This document shows, piece after piece, positions 11,266 to 23,011 of a stretch of 64,000 bases of DNA. The stretch's first letter is position 1. Each line of letters opens with the position of its first letter. Source of the DNA: Salvelinus alpinus (Eukaryota > Chordata > Actinopteri > Salmoniformes > Salmonidae). Where the stretch lies: NCBI RefSeq assembly GCF_045679555.1, contig NC_092096.1, forward strand, positions 20,684,688 through 20,748,687, written 5' to 3'. Below the pieces are notes generated by a model. It did not search any database and had not been told where the DNA came from. It saw only the letters and a list, made by a program, of their open reading frames with translations. A program made the position numbers and the translations under genes.

Positions 11266-12405
11266 TAGGAGAGTGTGAGACTATTGAAACATGTAACTTT
11301 CATAGTTGTATCGTTATTGATATAGTTTTACAGAGTGCTAAAAAATATGACTGTTACTAGCTAGCATGTCTTTCTGTGATGCAGATGGTTAGCTGAGCTG
11401 CCGACTTATGCTAGCGCTGCATTATGAAAGATATAGTTTTAGCCCTCTAAGGGCGGAATGGGATAAATGTGATTTCACGTTGTAGCGTGTTTGTATTACT
11501 GTGTTTTTGTACGTGAGATGTATTTTAGTACTGTCAACACTGAAAGCTCCTAGCAATGTTTGGAGATGTGAGACAGGATATGTGTTTTACCTTTCTTCAT
11601 GCTCCTCTATAGAACAACTTGACAAATGGTGCATTGGAGACTGATGTGTTCCTGTCCTGTCTTTTCATAATATTATTGCAGGTATGGTTCTATTGTCTAA
11701 GAATTACTATTATACATTCTTTGTATTAAATATTGTTTTTATGATTTTCTTTTATACATGATGGTTTTATGTATGAATGTGTTTGTCAGTCTGAGAAAAC
11801 ACAGAGAGAAAGAACAACTTGTCAGATGGTGCTTTGGAGACGGATGTATTCCTGTCCTGTCTTTTCAGAATATTATTGCAGATCTACATAAAAGCCAAAA
11901 AGACAGCTGTGGTTTCACTCTTCATTTCTTTGTTCTTCTGTGGTACATATAAAGACCGCTGCATGTAGAATAATCCACTTAAACTCTGTCCACAAAATTA
12001 GTGAAAACATTACGAAACCAGGCCAGATAATTTCAAGTCATCAGTTTCAAGTCAAAGTCGAGTCCGGAGTCTTGAGGCACCAAGTCAAAGTCAAGTGTCA
12101 AGTTATTTTATTTTATGTGAAGTCCAGTCTCAAGTCATCAAATTTGTGACTGGAGTCCAAGTCACGTGACTCGAGTCGACAACTCTGGAGGATAGCACAT
12201 GTCTTTGAGGGACCCCGTGCTCATGCTAATGAAAGACAACTTCCCTTGATTGTATAATGTCTTGGAGTTTCCTTAAAGGGGCAATCTACAGTGGAAACAA
12301 TAACAAAGTGGACACCCCACGACTGTTTTGGTAAAGAGCTGAAGGATGGGGCTGGAGAATGTAACCCTTCTCAAATTCATAGACCAAGCTAAGGATACAA
12401 AGACT
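11266..12405. other. Inner end of left arm, no gene
   Basis: Low-complexity arm sequence shared with the right arm. It includes a run of alternating aagtc/agtca words (12030-12175) that reads as a short degenerate repeat. A partly repeated segment (11560-11655 and 11790-11885, both with cctgtcctgtcttttca) is an internal direct duplication of about 230 bp period; the right arm shows only one such unit, with ends resembling each of the two. I see no exon. Confidence 0.45.
12177..12205. repeat. 29 bp direct repeat, copy 1
   Basis: Begins cgacaactctggagg and ends cacatgtctt. It is exactly repeated at 12774-12802, immediately before the L2 fragment. The right arm carries the sequence once (near 34310-34340), so copy 1 is the ancestral one. 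Confidence 0.9.
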
Positions 12406-12473
12406 TTCCCAGGACAGCCACATCCCAGGAGCGTATGACTGACATACCAAAAATCTCACCCGGGTGTAGGATA

Positions 12474-12776
12474 TTACATTTACATTTTAGTCATTTAGCA
12501 GACGCTCTTATCCAGAGCGACTTACAGTAGAGTGCATACATTTTATTACATTTTTACATACTGAGACAAGGATATCCCTACCGGCCAAACCCTCCCTACC
12601 GGCCAAACCCTCCCTAACCCGGACGACGCTATGCCAATTGTGCGTCGCCCCACGGATCTCCCGGCGGCGACAGGGCCTGGGCGCGAACCCAGCCCAGCCT
12701 GGGCGCGAAACCCAGAGACTCTGGTGGCGCAGCTAGCACTGCGATGCAGTGCCCTAGACCACTGCGCCACCCGCGA
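12474..12776 (-). repeat. tRNA-derived SINE with L2-type 3' tail
   Basis: On the minus strand it starts with the tRNA-like head ggtggcgcagtggtctaggg, runs through a body with two tandem 19 bp words (gggagggtttggccggtag), and ends with the same gataagagcgtctgctaaat tail that ends the L2 LINE at 8574. This is the expected signature of a SINE mobilised by that LINE. No clean target duplication is visible; its 5' edge abuts copy 2 of the 29 bp repeat. Confidence 0.82.
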
Positions 12777-12802
12777 CAACTCTGGAGGATAGCACATGTC
12801 TT
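12774..12802. repeat. 29 bp direct repeat, copy 2
   Basis: Exact second copy of 12177-12205, placed between the 5' end of the minus-strand SINE and the truncated 5' end of the L2 fragment. Confidence 0.9.
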
Positions 12803-13192
12803 CTCCAGACCATTTCCGGAGACCTTCTCCCTTACCTCACCTCGCTCATCAACTCATCCTTGACCGCTGGCTACGTCCCTTCCGTCTTCAAGAGAGCGAG
12901 AGTTGCACCCCTTCTGAAAAAACCTACACTCGATCCCTCCGATGTCAACAACTACAGACCAGTATCCCTTCTTTCTTTTCTCTCCAAAACTCTTGAACGT
13001 GCCGTCCTTGGCCAGCTCTCCTGCTATCTCTCTCAGAATGACCTTCTTGATCCAAATCAGTCAGGTTTCAAGACTAGTCATTCAACTGAGACTGCTCTTC
13101 TCTGTGTCACGGAGGCGCTCCGCACTGCTAAAGCTAACTCTCTCTCCTCTGCTCTCATCCTTCTAGACCTATCGGCTGCCTTTGATACTGTA
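12803..13192 (+). pseudogene. L2 LINE RT fragment
   Basis: Plus-strand piece truncated at both ends. Its frame runs TAGYVPSVFKRARVAPLLKK to SALILLDLSAAFDTVN in a single open stretch, without the frameshift seen at about 10050. It breaks off exactly where the minisatellite begins, before motif B of the RT. Confidence 0.85.
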
Positions 13193-16100
13193 AACCTTCA
13201 ACTACAAGAGCAGGGCTAGTACACCTTCTACTGCAGAAGCAGGGCTAGTCAACCTTCTACAGGGCTTGTACACCTTCTACTGCAGGAGCAGGGCTAGTAC
13301 ACATGCTACTGCAGGAGCAGGGCTAGTGTACCTTCTACTGCAGGAGCAGGGCTAGTATTCATTCTAATGCAGGAGCAGGACTGGTATACGTTCTACTGCA
13401 GGAGATGGACTAGTATACCTTCTACAGAGTGAGCAGGGCTTGTAAACCTTATAGCGCAGGAGTAAGCATAGTATACATTCTACTGCAGGAGCAGGGCTAG
13501 TATACCTTCTACTGCAGCAGCATGACTAGTACACCTTTTACTGCACGAGCATAGCTAGAATATCTTCAACTGCAGGAGCAGGGCAAGTACACATTCTAGA
13601 GCTGGAGCAGGGCAAGTATAACATTCTAAAACAGGAGAAGGGCTAGTACATCCTTCTATAGGGCTAGTGCACCTACTGCAGGACAGGACTAGTACACATT
13701 CTAGTGCAGGAGCAGGGCTAGTACACATTCTACTACAAGAGCACGGCTAGTGCACCTTCTACAGGGCTAGTACACCTACTGCAGGAGCATGGCTAGTACA
13801 CCTTCTATTGCAGGAGCAGGGCTAGTACACCTTCAACTGCAAGAGCAGGGATAGTATACCTTCTACTGCAGGAGCAAAGCTAGAACACCTTCGACAGGGC
13901 TAGTACACCTTAGTGCAGGAGCAGGGCTAGTATACCTTCGACTCCAGGAGTAGGGCTAGTATACCTTCTACTGCAGGGTAAGGGCTAGTAAACATTCTAC
14001 TGCAGGAGCAGGCCTAGTAAACCTTCTACTGCAGGGTAAGGGCTAGTAAACATTCTACTGCAGGATAAGGGCTAGTAAACCTTCTACTGCAGGAGTAGGA
14101 CAAGTAAACCTTCTACGGGGCTTGTACACATTCTACTGCAGGAGCAGGGCTAGTATATCTTCTACTGCAGGAGCAGGGCTAGTACACCTAAAGGGCTGGT
14201 ACACCTTCTATTGCAGGAGCAGGGCTAGTACACCTTCAACTGCAAGAGCAGGGATAGTATACCTTCTACTGCAGGAGCAAAGCTAGAACACCTTCGACAG
14301 GGCTAGTACACCTTAGTGCAGGAGCAGGGCTAGTATACCTTCGACTCCAGGAGTAGGGATAGTATACCTTCTACAGCAGGAGCAGGGCTAGTATATCTTC
14401 TACATAAGGAGCAGGGCTAGTATACCTTCTATTTCCAGGAGTAGAGCTAGTATACCTTCTACTGCAGGGTAAGGGCTAGTAAACATTCTACTGCAGGATA
14501 AGGGCTAGTAAACCTTCTACTGCAGGATAAGGGCTAGTAAACCTTCTACTGCAGGAGCAGGACAAGTAAACCTTCTACTGCATGTTCAGGGCTTGTACAC
14601 CTTCTACAGGGCTAGTAAACCTTCTACTCCAGGAGAAAGGCTAGAAAACCTTCAACTCCAAGAGCAGGGCTAGTACACCTTCTATTGCAGGAGCAGGGCT
14701 AGTCAACCTTCTACAAGGCTTGTACACCTTCTACTGCAGGAGAAGGGCTAGTACACATTCTACTGCAGGAGCAGTGCTATTTTATATTCTACTGCAGGAA
14801 CAGGGCTAGTACACCTTCTAAAGGGCTGGTACACCTTCTACAGGGCTAACACACCTTGGTGCAGGAGCAGGGCTAGTGTACCTTCTACTGCATGTGCAGG
14901 GCTTGTCAACCTTCTACAGGGCTAGTGAACCTTCTACTCCAGGAGAAAGGCTAGAAAACCTTCTACTCCAGTAGAAGGGCTCGTAAACCTTCAACTGCAA
15001 GAGCAGGGATAGTACACCTTCTACTGCAGCAGCAGGGCTAGTCAACCTTCTACAGGGCTTGTACACCTTCTACTGCAGGAGAAGGGCTAGTACACATTCT
15101 ACTGCATGTGCAGGGCTTGTCAACCTTCTACAGGGCTAGTGAACCTTCTACTCCAGGAGCAGGGCTAGTATATCTTCTACTGCAGGAGCAGGGCTAGTAC
15201 ACCTAAAGGGCTGGTACACCTTCTACAGGGCTAGCACACCTTAGTGCAGGAGCAGGGCTAGTGTACCTTCTACTGCAGGAGCAGGGCTAGTATTCATTCT
15301 AATGCAGGAGCAGGACTGGTATACGTTCTACTGCAGGAGATGGACTAGTATACCTTATACAGAGTGAGCAGGGCTTGTAAACCTTATAGCGCAGGAGTAG
15401 GCATAGTATACATTCTACTGCAGGAGCAGGGCTAGTATACCTTCTACTGCAGCAGCATGACTAGTACACCTTTTACTGCACGAGCATAGCTAGAATATCT
15501 TCAACTGCAGGAGCAGGGCAAGTACACATTCTAGAGCAGGAGCAGGGCAAGTATAACATTCTAAAACAGGAGAAAGGCTAGTACATCCTTCTATAGGGCT
15601 AGTGCACCTACTGCAGGACAGGACTAGTACACATTCTAGTGCAGGAGCAGGGCTAGTACACATTCTACTACAAGAGCACGGCTAGTGCACCTTCTACAGG
15701 GCTAGTACACCTACTGCAGGAGCATGGCTAATACACCTTCTATTGCAGGAGCAGGGCTAGTACATATTCAACTGCAAGAGCAGGGATAGTATACCTTCTA
15801 CTGCAGGAGCAAAGCTAGAACACCTTCGACAGGGCTAGTACACCTTATTGCAGGAGCAGGGCTAGTATACCTTCGACTCCAGGAGTAGGGCTAGTATACC
15901 TTCTACAGCAGGAGCAGAGCTAGTATATCTTCTACTTAAGGAGCAGGGCTAGTATACCTACTATTCCAGGAGTAGGGCTTGAATACCTTCTACTGCAGGA
16001 GCAGGCCTAGTAAACCTTCTACTGCAGGAGCAGGGCTAGTAAACATTCTACTGCAGGATAAGGGCTAGTAAACCTTCTACTGCAGGATAAGGGCTAGTAA

Positions 16101-19100
16101 ACCTTCTACTGCAGGAGCAGGGCAAGTATAACATTCTAAAACAGGAGAAGGGCTAGTACATCCTTCTATAGTGCTAGCGCACCTACTGCAGGACAGGACT
16201 AGTACACATTCTAGTGCAGGAGCAGGGCTAGTACACATTCTACCACAAGAGCACGGCTAGTCCACCTCCTACAGGGCTGTTACACCTACTGCAGGAGTGG
16301 GCTAGTACACCTTCTATTGCAGGAGCAGGGCTAGTACACCTTCAACTGCAAGAGCAGGGATAGTATATATTCTACTGCAGGAGCAGGGTTTGAACACCTT
16401 CTACAGGGCTTGTACACCTTATAGCGCAGGCGCAGGGCTAATACACCTTATACTGCTGGAGCCAGGCCACTAGGCCTTCTACTACAGAAGCAGGGCTAGT
16501 ATACCTTCTACTGCAGGAGCAGGGCTAGTATACCTTCTACAGCAGGAGCAGGACTAGTAAACCTTCTACTGCAGGAGCAGGACTAGTAAACCTTTTACTG
16601 CAGGAGCAGGGCTAGTAAACCTTCTACTGCATGTGCAGGGCTTGTACACCTTCTACAGGGCTAGTAAACCTTCTACTCCAGGAGAAAGGCTAGAAAACCT
16701 TCAACTGCAAGAGCAGGGCTAGTACACCTTCTATTGCAGGAGCAGGGCTAGTCAACCTTCTACAGGGCTTGTACACCTTCTACTGCAGGAGAAGGGCTAG
16801 TACACATTCTACTGCAGGAGCAGGGCTATTATATCTTCTACTGCAGGAGCAGGGCTAGTACATCTTCTAAAGGGCTGGTACACCTTCTACAGGTCTAGCA
16901 CACCTTAGTGCAGGAGCAGGGCTAGTGTACCTTCTACTGCAGGAGCAGGGCTAGTATTCATTCTAATGCAGGAGCAGGACTGGTATACGTTCTACTGCAG
17001 GAGATGGACTAGTATACCTTATACAGAGTGAGCAGGGCTTGTAAACCTTATAGCGCAGGAGTAGGCATAGTATACATTCTACTGCAGGAGCAGGGCTAGT
17101 ATACCTTCTACTGCAGCAGCATGACTAGTACACCTTTTACTGCACGAGCATAGCTAGAATATCTTCAACTGCAGGAGCAGGGCAAGTACACATTCTAGAG
17201 CAGGAGCAGGGCAAGTATAACATTCTAAAACAGGAGAAAGGCTAGTACATCCTTCTATAGGGCTAGTGCACCTACTGCAGGACAGGACTAGTACACATTC
17301 TAGTGCAGGAGCAGGGCTAGTACACATTCTACTACAAGAGCACGGCTAGTGCACCTTCTACAGGGCTAGTACACCTACTGCAGGAGCATGGCTAATACAC
17401 CTTCTATTGCAGGAGCAGGGCTAGTACATATTCAACTGCAAGAGCAGGGATAGTATACCTTCTACTGCAGGAGCAAAGCTAGAACACCTTCGACAGGGCT
17501 AGTACACCTTATTGCAGGAGCAGGGCTAGTATACCTTCGACTCCAGGAGTAGGGCTAGTATACCTTCTACAGCAGGAGCAGAGCTAGTATATCTTCTACT
17601 TAAGGAGCAGGGCTAGTATACCTACTATTCCAGGAGTAGGGCTTGAATACCTTCTACTGCAGGAGCAGGCCTAGTAAACCTTCTACTGCAGGAGCAGGGC
17701 TAGTAAACATTCTACTGCAGGATAAGGGCTAGTAAACCTTCTACTGCAGGATAAGGGCTAGTAAACCTTCTACTGCAGGAGCAGGGCAAGTATAACATTC
17801 TAAAACAGGAGAAGGGCTAGTACATCCTTCTATAGTGCTAGCGCACCTACTGCAGGACAGGACTAGTACACATTCTAGTGCAGGAGCAGGGCTAGTACAC
17901 ATTCTACCACAAGAGCACGGCTAGTCCACCTCCTACAGGGCTGTTACACCTACTGCAGGAGTGGGCTAGTACACCTTCTATTGCAGGAGCAGGGCTAGTA
18001 CACCTTCAACTGCAAGAGCAGGGATAGTATATATTCTACTGCAGGAGCAGGGTTTGAACACCTTCTACAGGGCTTGTACACCTTATAGCGCAGGCGCAGG
18101 GCTAATACACCTTATACTGCTGGAGCCAGGCCACTAGGCCTTCTACTACAGAAGCAGGGCTAGTATACCTTCTACTGCAGGAGCAGGGCTAGTATACCTT
18201 CTACAGCAGGAGCAGGACTAGTAAACCTTCTACTGCAGGAGCAGGACTAGTAAACCTTTTACTGCAGGAGCAGGGCTAGTAAACCTTCTACTGCATGTGC
18301 AGGGCTTGTACACCTTCTACAGGGCTAGTAAACCTTCTACTCCAGGAGAAAGGCTAGAAAACCTTCAACTGCAAGAGCAGGGCTAGTACACCTTCTATTG
18401 CAGGAGCAGGGCTAGTCAACCTTCTACAGGGCTTGTACACCTTCTACTGCAGGAGAAGGGCTAGTACACATTCTACTGCAGGAGCAGGGCTATTATATCT
18501 TCTACTGCAGGAGCAGGGCTAGTACATCTTCTAAAGGGCTGGTACACCTTCTACAGGTCTAGCACACCTTAGTGCAGGAGCAGGGCTAGTGTACCTTCTA
18601 CTGCAGGAGCAGGGCTAGTATTCATTCTAATGCAGGAGCAGGACTAGTATACCTTCTACTGCAGGAGATGGACTAGTATACCTTCTACAGAGTGAGCAGG
18701 GCTTGTAAACCGTATAGCGCAGGAGTAGGGATAGTATACATTCTACTGCAGGAACAGGGCTAGTATACCTTCTACTGCAGCAGCATGACTAGTACACCTT
18801 TTACTGCAGGAGCATAGCTATAATATCTTCAACTGCAGGAGCAGGGCAGGTAGCAGGGCTAGTAAACCTTCTATTGAAGGAGCAGGGCTAGTATTCCTTC
18901 TCCTGCAGGAGCAGGGCTAGTATACCTTCTACAGCAGGAACAGGGCTTAAACACCTTCTACAGGGCTAGTACACCTTATAGCGCTTGAGCAGGGCTAGTA
19001 CACCTTCTACTCCAGGAGCAGGGCTTGTATACTTTCTACTGCAGGAACAGGGCTAGTACACCATGTACTCCGGGAGCAGGGCTAGTACACCTTCTACTGC

Positions 19101-19530
19101 AGAGCAGGGCTAGTACACCTTGTACACCATGAACAGGGCTAGTACACTTTCTACTGCAGGAGCAGGGCTAATACACCTTCTACTGCAGGAGCAGGGCTAG
19201 AACACCTTCTACTGCAGGAGCAGGGCCAGTATATCTTCTACTGCAAGAGCAGGGCTTGCACACCTTCTACGGGGCTGGTCCACCTTCTGCTGCAGGAGCA
19301 GGGCTAGTAAACCTTCTATTTTAGGAGCCGGGCAAGTATACCTTCTACTGAAGGAGTAGGTCTAGTACACTTCGTACTGCAGAAGAGGGGCTAGTATTCC
19401 TTCTACTGCAGGAGCAGGGCTAAAAAACCTTCTGCAGGGCTAGTACACCTTAGCGCAGGAGTAGGACTAGTATACCTTCTACTTCAAGAGCAGGGCTAGT
19501 AAACCCACTATTGCAGGAGCAGGGCTTACA
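13193..19530. repeat. 6.3 kb minisatellite with higher-order repeats
   Basis: About 230 degenerate units of a roughly 29 bp word (aggagcagggctagtatacc followed by ttctactgc), mixed with a short form of about 20 bp (acagggctagtacaccttct). There is clear higher-order structure. A distinctive run (tattcattctaatgcagg...ggagatggactag) recurs at about 13360, 15295, 16959 and 18623; the last two intervals are exactly 1,664 bp and look nearly identical by eye. The unit contains frequent ctgcag and ctag sites. No coding sense; many units contain tag in frame. Confidence 0.95.
15305..18632. repeat. 1,664 bp higher-order repeat, two tandem copies
   Basis: Copies 15305-16968 and 16969-18632 of the minisatellite subregion. 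Marker variants such as ggcatagtatacattctac, ccaggccactaggcc and gcaggcgcagggc occur in the same order with the same 1,664 bp offset, showing a recent block duplication on top of unit-level turnover. Confidence 0.85.
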
Positions 19531-19589
19531 AATCCTGATTAGCAGACTGAGTTTGAATTGGTTTATGAACATTGAGAACATAATTCTCG

Positions 19590-19810
19590 TGACACTTCCG
19601 GAACAGCTGGTGCTCTCATGCATGTTTCAGTGTTATTTGCCTCGAAGCGAGCATAGAAGTAGTTTAGCTCGTCTGGGAGGCTCGTGTCACTGGGCAGCTC
19701 TCGGCTGTGCTTCCCTTTTGTAGTCTGTGATGGTTTGCAAGCCCTGACACATCCGATGAGCGTCGGAGCTGGTGTATTACCGAGCCCCAGACTTTGAGAA
19801 CTGAAAGCAG
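19590..19810 (-). pseudogene. LINE linker fragment
   Basis: Minus-strand frame with ACKPSQTTKGKHSRELPSDT and LPDELNYFYARFEANNTE, a linker between endonuclease and RT common in fish LINEs (compare LPDKLNNVFARFEDN in the LINE at 20183-22250). Isolated and short. Confidence 0.6.
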
Positions 19811-19869
19811 ACACTTTTTTACTATTACTAGAACATTTAGTACTGAAAATAGAGGCCATAAAAGAAACA

Positions 19870-20182
19870 GGACATATTGTTTCTCCTCGCTTGTTCCTTT
19901 CTTTGACATGCTGTGTACATTAATTTACTCTTGCACTTTAATCTCAGATTAAAACAAAAAACAAAGGACCTTTTCCAACCGTTCAGATAGAAAGGCACTG
20001 ATTGGTTGATGGCTAAAGAAGCTATATCCATTTGGTCATGGTCAAGCCTGACACAATGGATTGATCCAACATCACAGCTTTTATTTTATCAATGCTTCTT
20101 GAAAATGTTACTCTCAGAAGGTGGGATATAGCAATCATCTGAGTGGAACTGTTGTAGCCATAGAGAATGATAGAAGCCCGTA
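19870..20182. repeat. Old inverted duplicate of 24390-24610
   Basis: No gene. The reverse complement of about 19975-20175 aligns with 24390-24610, sharing ctacaacagtt/ctacagcatagtt, gataaaata, agctgtgatg, ttggat and accaatcagtgcc in the same order. It is much more diverged than the main arms. Confidence 0.5.
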
Positions 20183-22250
20183 AATCAAATCAAATCAAAT
20201 TGTATTGGTCACATGCACATGTTTAGCAGATGTTAATGCGAGTGTAGCGAAATGCTTTTGCTTCTAGTTCCGACCATGCAGTAATATCTAACAAGTAATC
20301 TAACAATTTTACAACAACTACCTTATACACACAAGTGTAAAGGAATGAATAAGAATATGTACATATTTATATATAGATGAGCGATGGCCGAACGGCATAA
20401 GCAGGATACATTAGATGGTATAGAGTACAGTATACACATATGAAATGAGTAATGTAGGGTATGTAAACATTATATAAAGTGGCCTTGTTTAAAGTGACTA
20501 GTGATACATTTATTACATCCAATTTTCTATTATTAGTGGCTAGAGATTTGAGTCAGTATGTTGGCAGCAGCCACTCAGTGTTAGTGATGGCTGTTTAACA
20601 GTCTGATGGCCTTGAGATAGAAACTGTTTTTCAGTCTCTCGGTCCCAGCTTTGATGCACCTGTACTAACCTTTCCTTCTGGATGATAGCGGGGTGAACAG
20701 GCAGTGGCTCGGGTGGTTGTTGTCCTTGATAATCTTTTTGGCCTTCCTGTGACATCAGGTGGTGTAGGTGTCTTGGAGGGCAGGTAGTTTGCCCCCGGTG
20801 ATGAATTGTGCAGACCTCACTACCCTCTGGAGAGCCTTGTGGTTGTGGGCGGAGCAGTTGCCGTACCAGGCGGTGATACAGCCCGACAGGATGCTCTCGA
20901 TTGTGCATCTGTAAAAGTTTGTGAGTGTTTTTGGTGACAAGCCAAATTTCCTCAGCAGTCCTGAGGTTGAAGAGGCGCTGTTGCGCCTTCTTCACCACGC
21001 TGTCTGTGTGGTTGAACCATTTCAGTTGGTCCGTGATGTGTACGCCGAGGAACATAAAACTTTTCACCTTCTCCACTACTATCCAATCGATGTGGATAAG
21101 GGGGTGCTCCCTCTGCTGTTTCCTGAAGTCCACAATCATCTCCTTTGTTTTGTTGACGCTGAATGTGAGGTTGTTTTCCTGACACCACACTCCGAGGGCC
21201 CTCACCTCCTCCCTGTAGGCTGTCTCGTCATTGTTGGTAATCAAGTCTACCACTGTAGTGTCGTCTGCAAACTTGATGATTGAGTTGGAGGCGTGCATGG
21301 CCACGAAGTCATGGGTAAACAGGGAGAACAGGAGAGGGCTCAGAACGCACCCTTGTGGTAAACAGGGAGAACAGGAGAGGGCTCAGAACGCACCCTTGTG
21401 GGCCCCAGTGTTGAGGATCAGCGGGGTGGAGATTTTGTTTCCTACCCTCACCACCTGAGGGCGGCCAGTCAGAAAGTCCAGGACCCAGCACAGGGTGGGG
21501 TCGAGACCCAAGGTCTCGAGCTTAATGACGAGTTTGGAGGGCACTATGGTGTTAAATGCTGAGCTGTAGTCGATGAACAGCATTCTTACGTAGGTATTCC
21601 TCTTGTCCAGATGGGATAGTGGACCTATTGGGGCAATAAGCAAATTGGAGTGGGTCTAGGTTGTCAGGTAGGGTGGAGGTGATATGATCCTTGACTAGTT
21701 TCTCAAAGCACTTCATGATGAAGGAAGTGAGTGCCACGGGGCGATAGTTGTTTAGCTCATTTACCTTAGCTTTCTTGGGAACAGGAACAATGGTGGCCCT
21801 CTTGAAGCATGTGGGAACAGCAGACTGGGATAGGGATTGATTGAATATGTCCGTAAACACACCAGCCAGCTGGTCTGCGCATGCTCTGAGGACGCGGCTA
21901 GGGATGTCGTCTGAGCCGGCAGCCTTGCAAGGGTTAACACGTTTAAATATTTTACTCATGTTGGTTTTGGGGAAGGAGAGTCCCCGGGTTTTGGTAGCGG
22001 GCTGTGTCGGTGGCACTGTATTGTCCTCAAAGCGAGCGAAGACGTTGTTTAGTTTGTCTGGGAGCAAGACATCGTGGTCCGCGATGGAGCTGGTTTTCTT
22101 TTTATAGTCCGTGATTGACTGTAGACCCTGCCACATTCCTCTCGTGTCTGAGTCGTAGAATTGCGACTCTACTTTGTCTCTATACTGAGGCTTAGCTTGT
22201 TTGATTGCCTTGCTGAGGTAATAGCTACACTGTTTGTATTCGGTCATGTT
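20183..22250 (-). mobile_element. LINE, minus strand, degraded RT
   Basis: A non-LTR retrotransposon. Frame 21552-22247 carries the linker and RT start (LNNYRPVALTSFIMKCFEKL). Frame 21383-21643 carries [19 protein letters not shown] (motif A) and [12 protein letters not shown]. Frame 20540-21304 carries IIKFADDTTVVDLITNNDE (motif C, FADD intact), NNLTFSVNKTKEMIVDF and FLGVHITD. Frames are broken by indels, and a tandem duplication of 38 bp at 21320-21395 (cagggagaacaggagagggc twice) interrupts motif B. The 3' tail at 20183-20260 starts with repeated caaat words. Same family as 31497-32925 and the arm fragments. Confidence 0.88.
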
Positions 22251-22636
22251 TCCGGTTGCCTTTCCCTATAGTGGCCAAAAGGCTGTTTCCACCATGTTTA
22301 TGCCATTTTTAGGTAGTCAAAGTAGTCAACTGGGTGGGTATTCCTATGGATTGTAGCCTCAATGGTGCGAACTTGTCTACAGAGGCTAGGAAAATACTGT
22401 CTTACAAAGGCAAAGAGCAGTAACTACACAGACAGTGGAAATGAGAAAAATCACTTTTTTTTGCTGTCCAGCCAAGTATGTTGAAGGTACAGCCGATAAG
22501 TGATAATGCACTGATGTTTTATCTTTTTGTGAAGTAATGTTTTATGCATATCAACCATGACCACTGATCTGATCTATGATTCATAAAATGCTGACACTGC
22601 GCTCTGCTTTGTATGACCTTAAACAACTATCGGTTA
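22251..22636. other. Unassigned spacer
   Basis: No gene, RNA or repeat boundary recognised. It includes a short tract near 22410-22450 with cagtaactacacagacagtg, similar to words found near 23490-23680, but too weak to call. Confidence 0.35.
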
Positions 22637-23011
22637 TGTCACGCCCTGACCATAGTTTGCTTTGTATGTTTTATGTTTTGTTTGGTCAGGGTGTGATCTG
22701 AGTGGGCATTCTATGTTGTATGTCTAGTTTTTCTGTTTCTGTGTTTGGCCTGATATGGTTCTCAATCAGAGGCAGGTGTTAGTCGTTGTCTCTGATTGGG
22801 AACCATATTTAGGTAGCCTGTTTTGTCATTGTGGGTTGTGGGTGGTTGTCTTCCGTGTCTGTGTGTTCCACACGGAACTGTTTCGGTTTTCGTTTGTTCA
22901 ATTTATTGTTTTGTATTTCAGTGTTCAGTTTGATCTATTAAAGTTTCATCATGAACACTTACCACGCTGCGCTTTGGTCCTCCTCGCTTTCTCCCAAAGA
23001 AGATCATTACA
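22637..23011 (+). mobile_element. Solo LTR with perfect 5 bp target duplication
   Basis: A 375 bp element from tgtcacgccctgacc to agatcattaca, flanked on both sides by ggtta (22632-22636 and 23012-23016). Near its end an attaaa polyadenylation-type hexamer (22938-22943) precedes an ATG at 22951 that opens MNTYHAALWSSS and stays open to the LTR end. It is homologous to the LTRs at 7496, 35768, 38461, 45832 and, more distantly, 58493/61163. Confidence 0.88.

Larger units (their letters stand above)
1267..12405 (+). repeat. Left arm of large inverted duplication
   Basis: This 11.1 kb block reappears in reverse complement at 34108-44965. The outer boundary lies at the stretch after ttaatatgcttgcagtc and the inner boundary just after caaagact at 12405. 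A 60 bp sample near 3301 differs from its partner by one base, and translated stretches differ by 0-3 residues per 100, so identity is about 98% by eye. Both arms share the RT-deleted LINE (2848-5030), a SINE and solo LTR (7325-7855), and gene-free DNA between. Private to this arm are the L2 LINE at 8574-11265 and about 290 bp near 2430-2730 that is missing on the right. Confidence 0.93.

Noticed and set aside
13193..19530. Possible CRISPR-like array
   Set aside because: Units are contiguous degenerate 20-29 bp repeats without unique spacers, in a vertebrate genome; it is a minisatellite.
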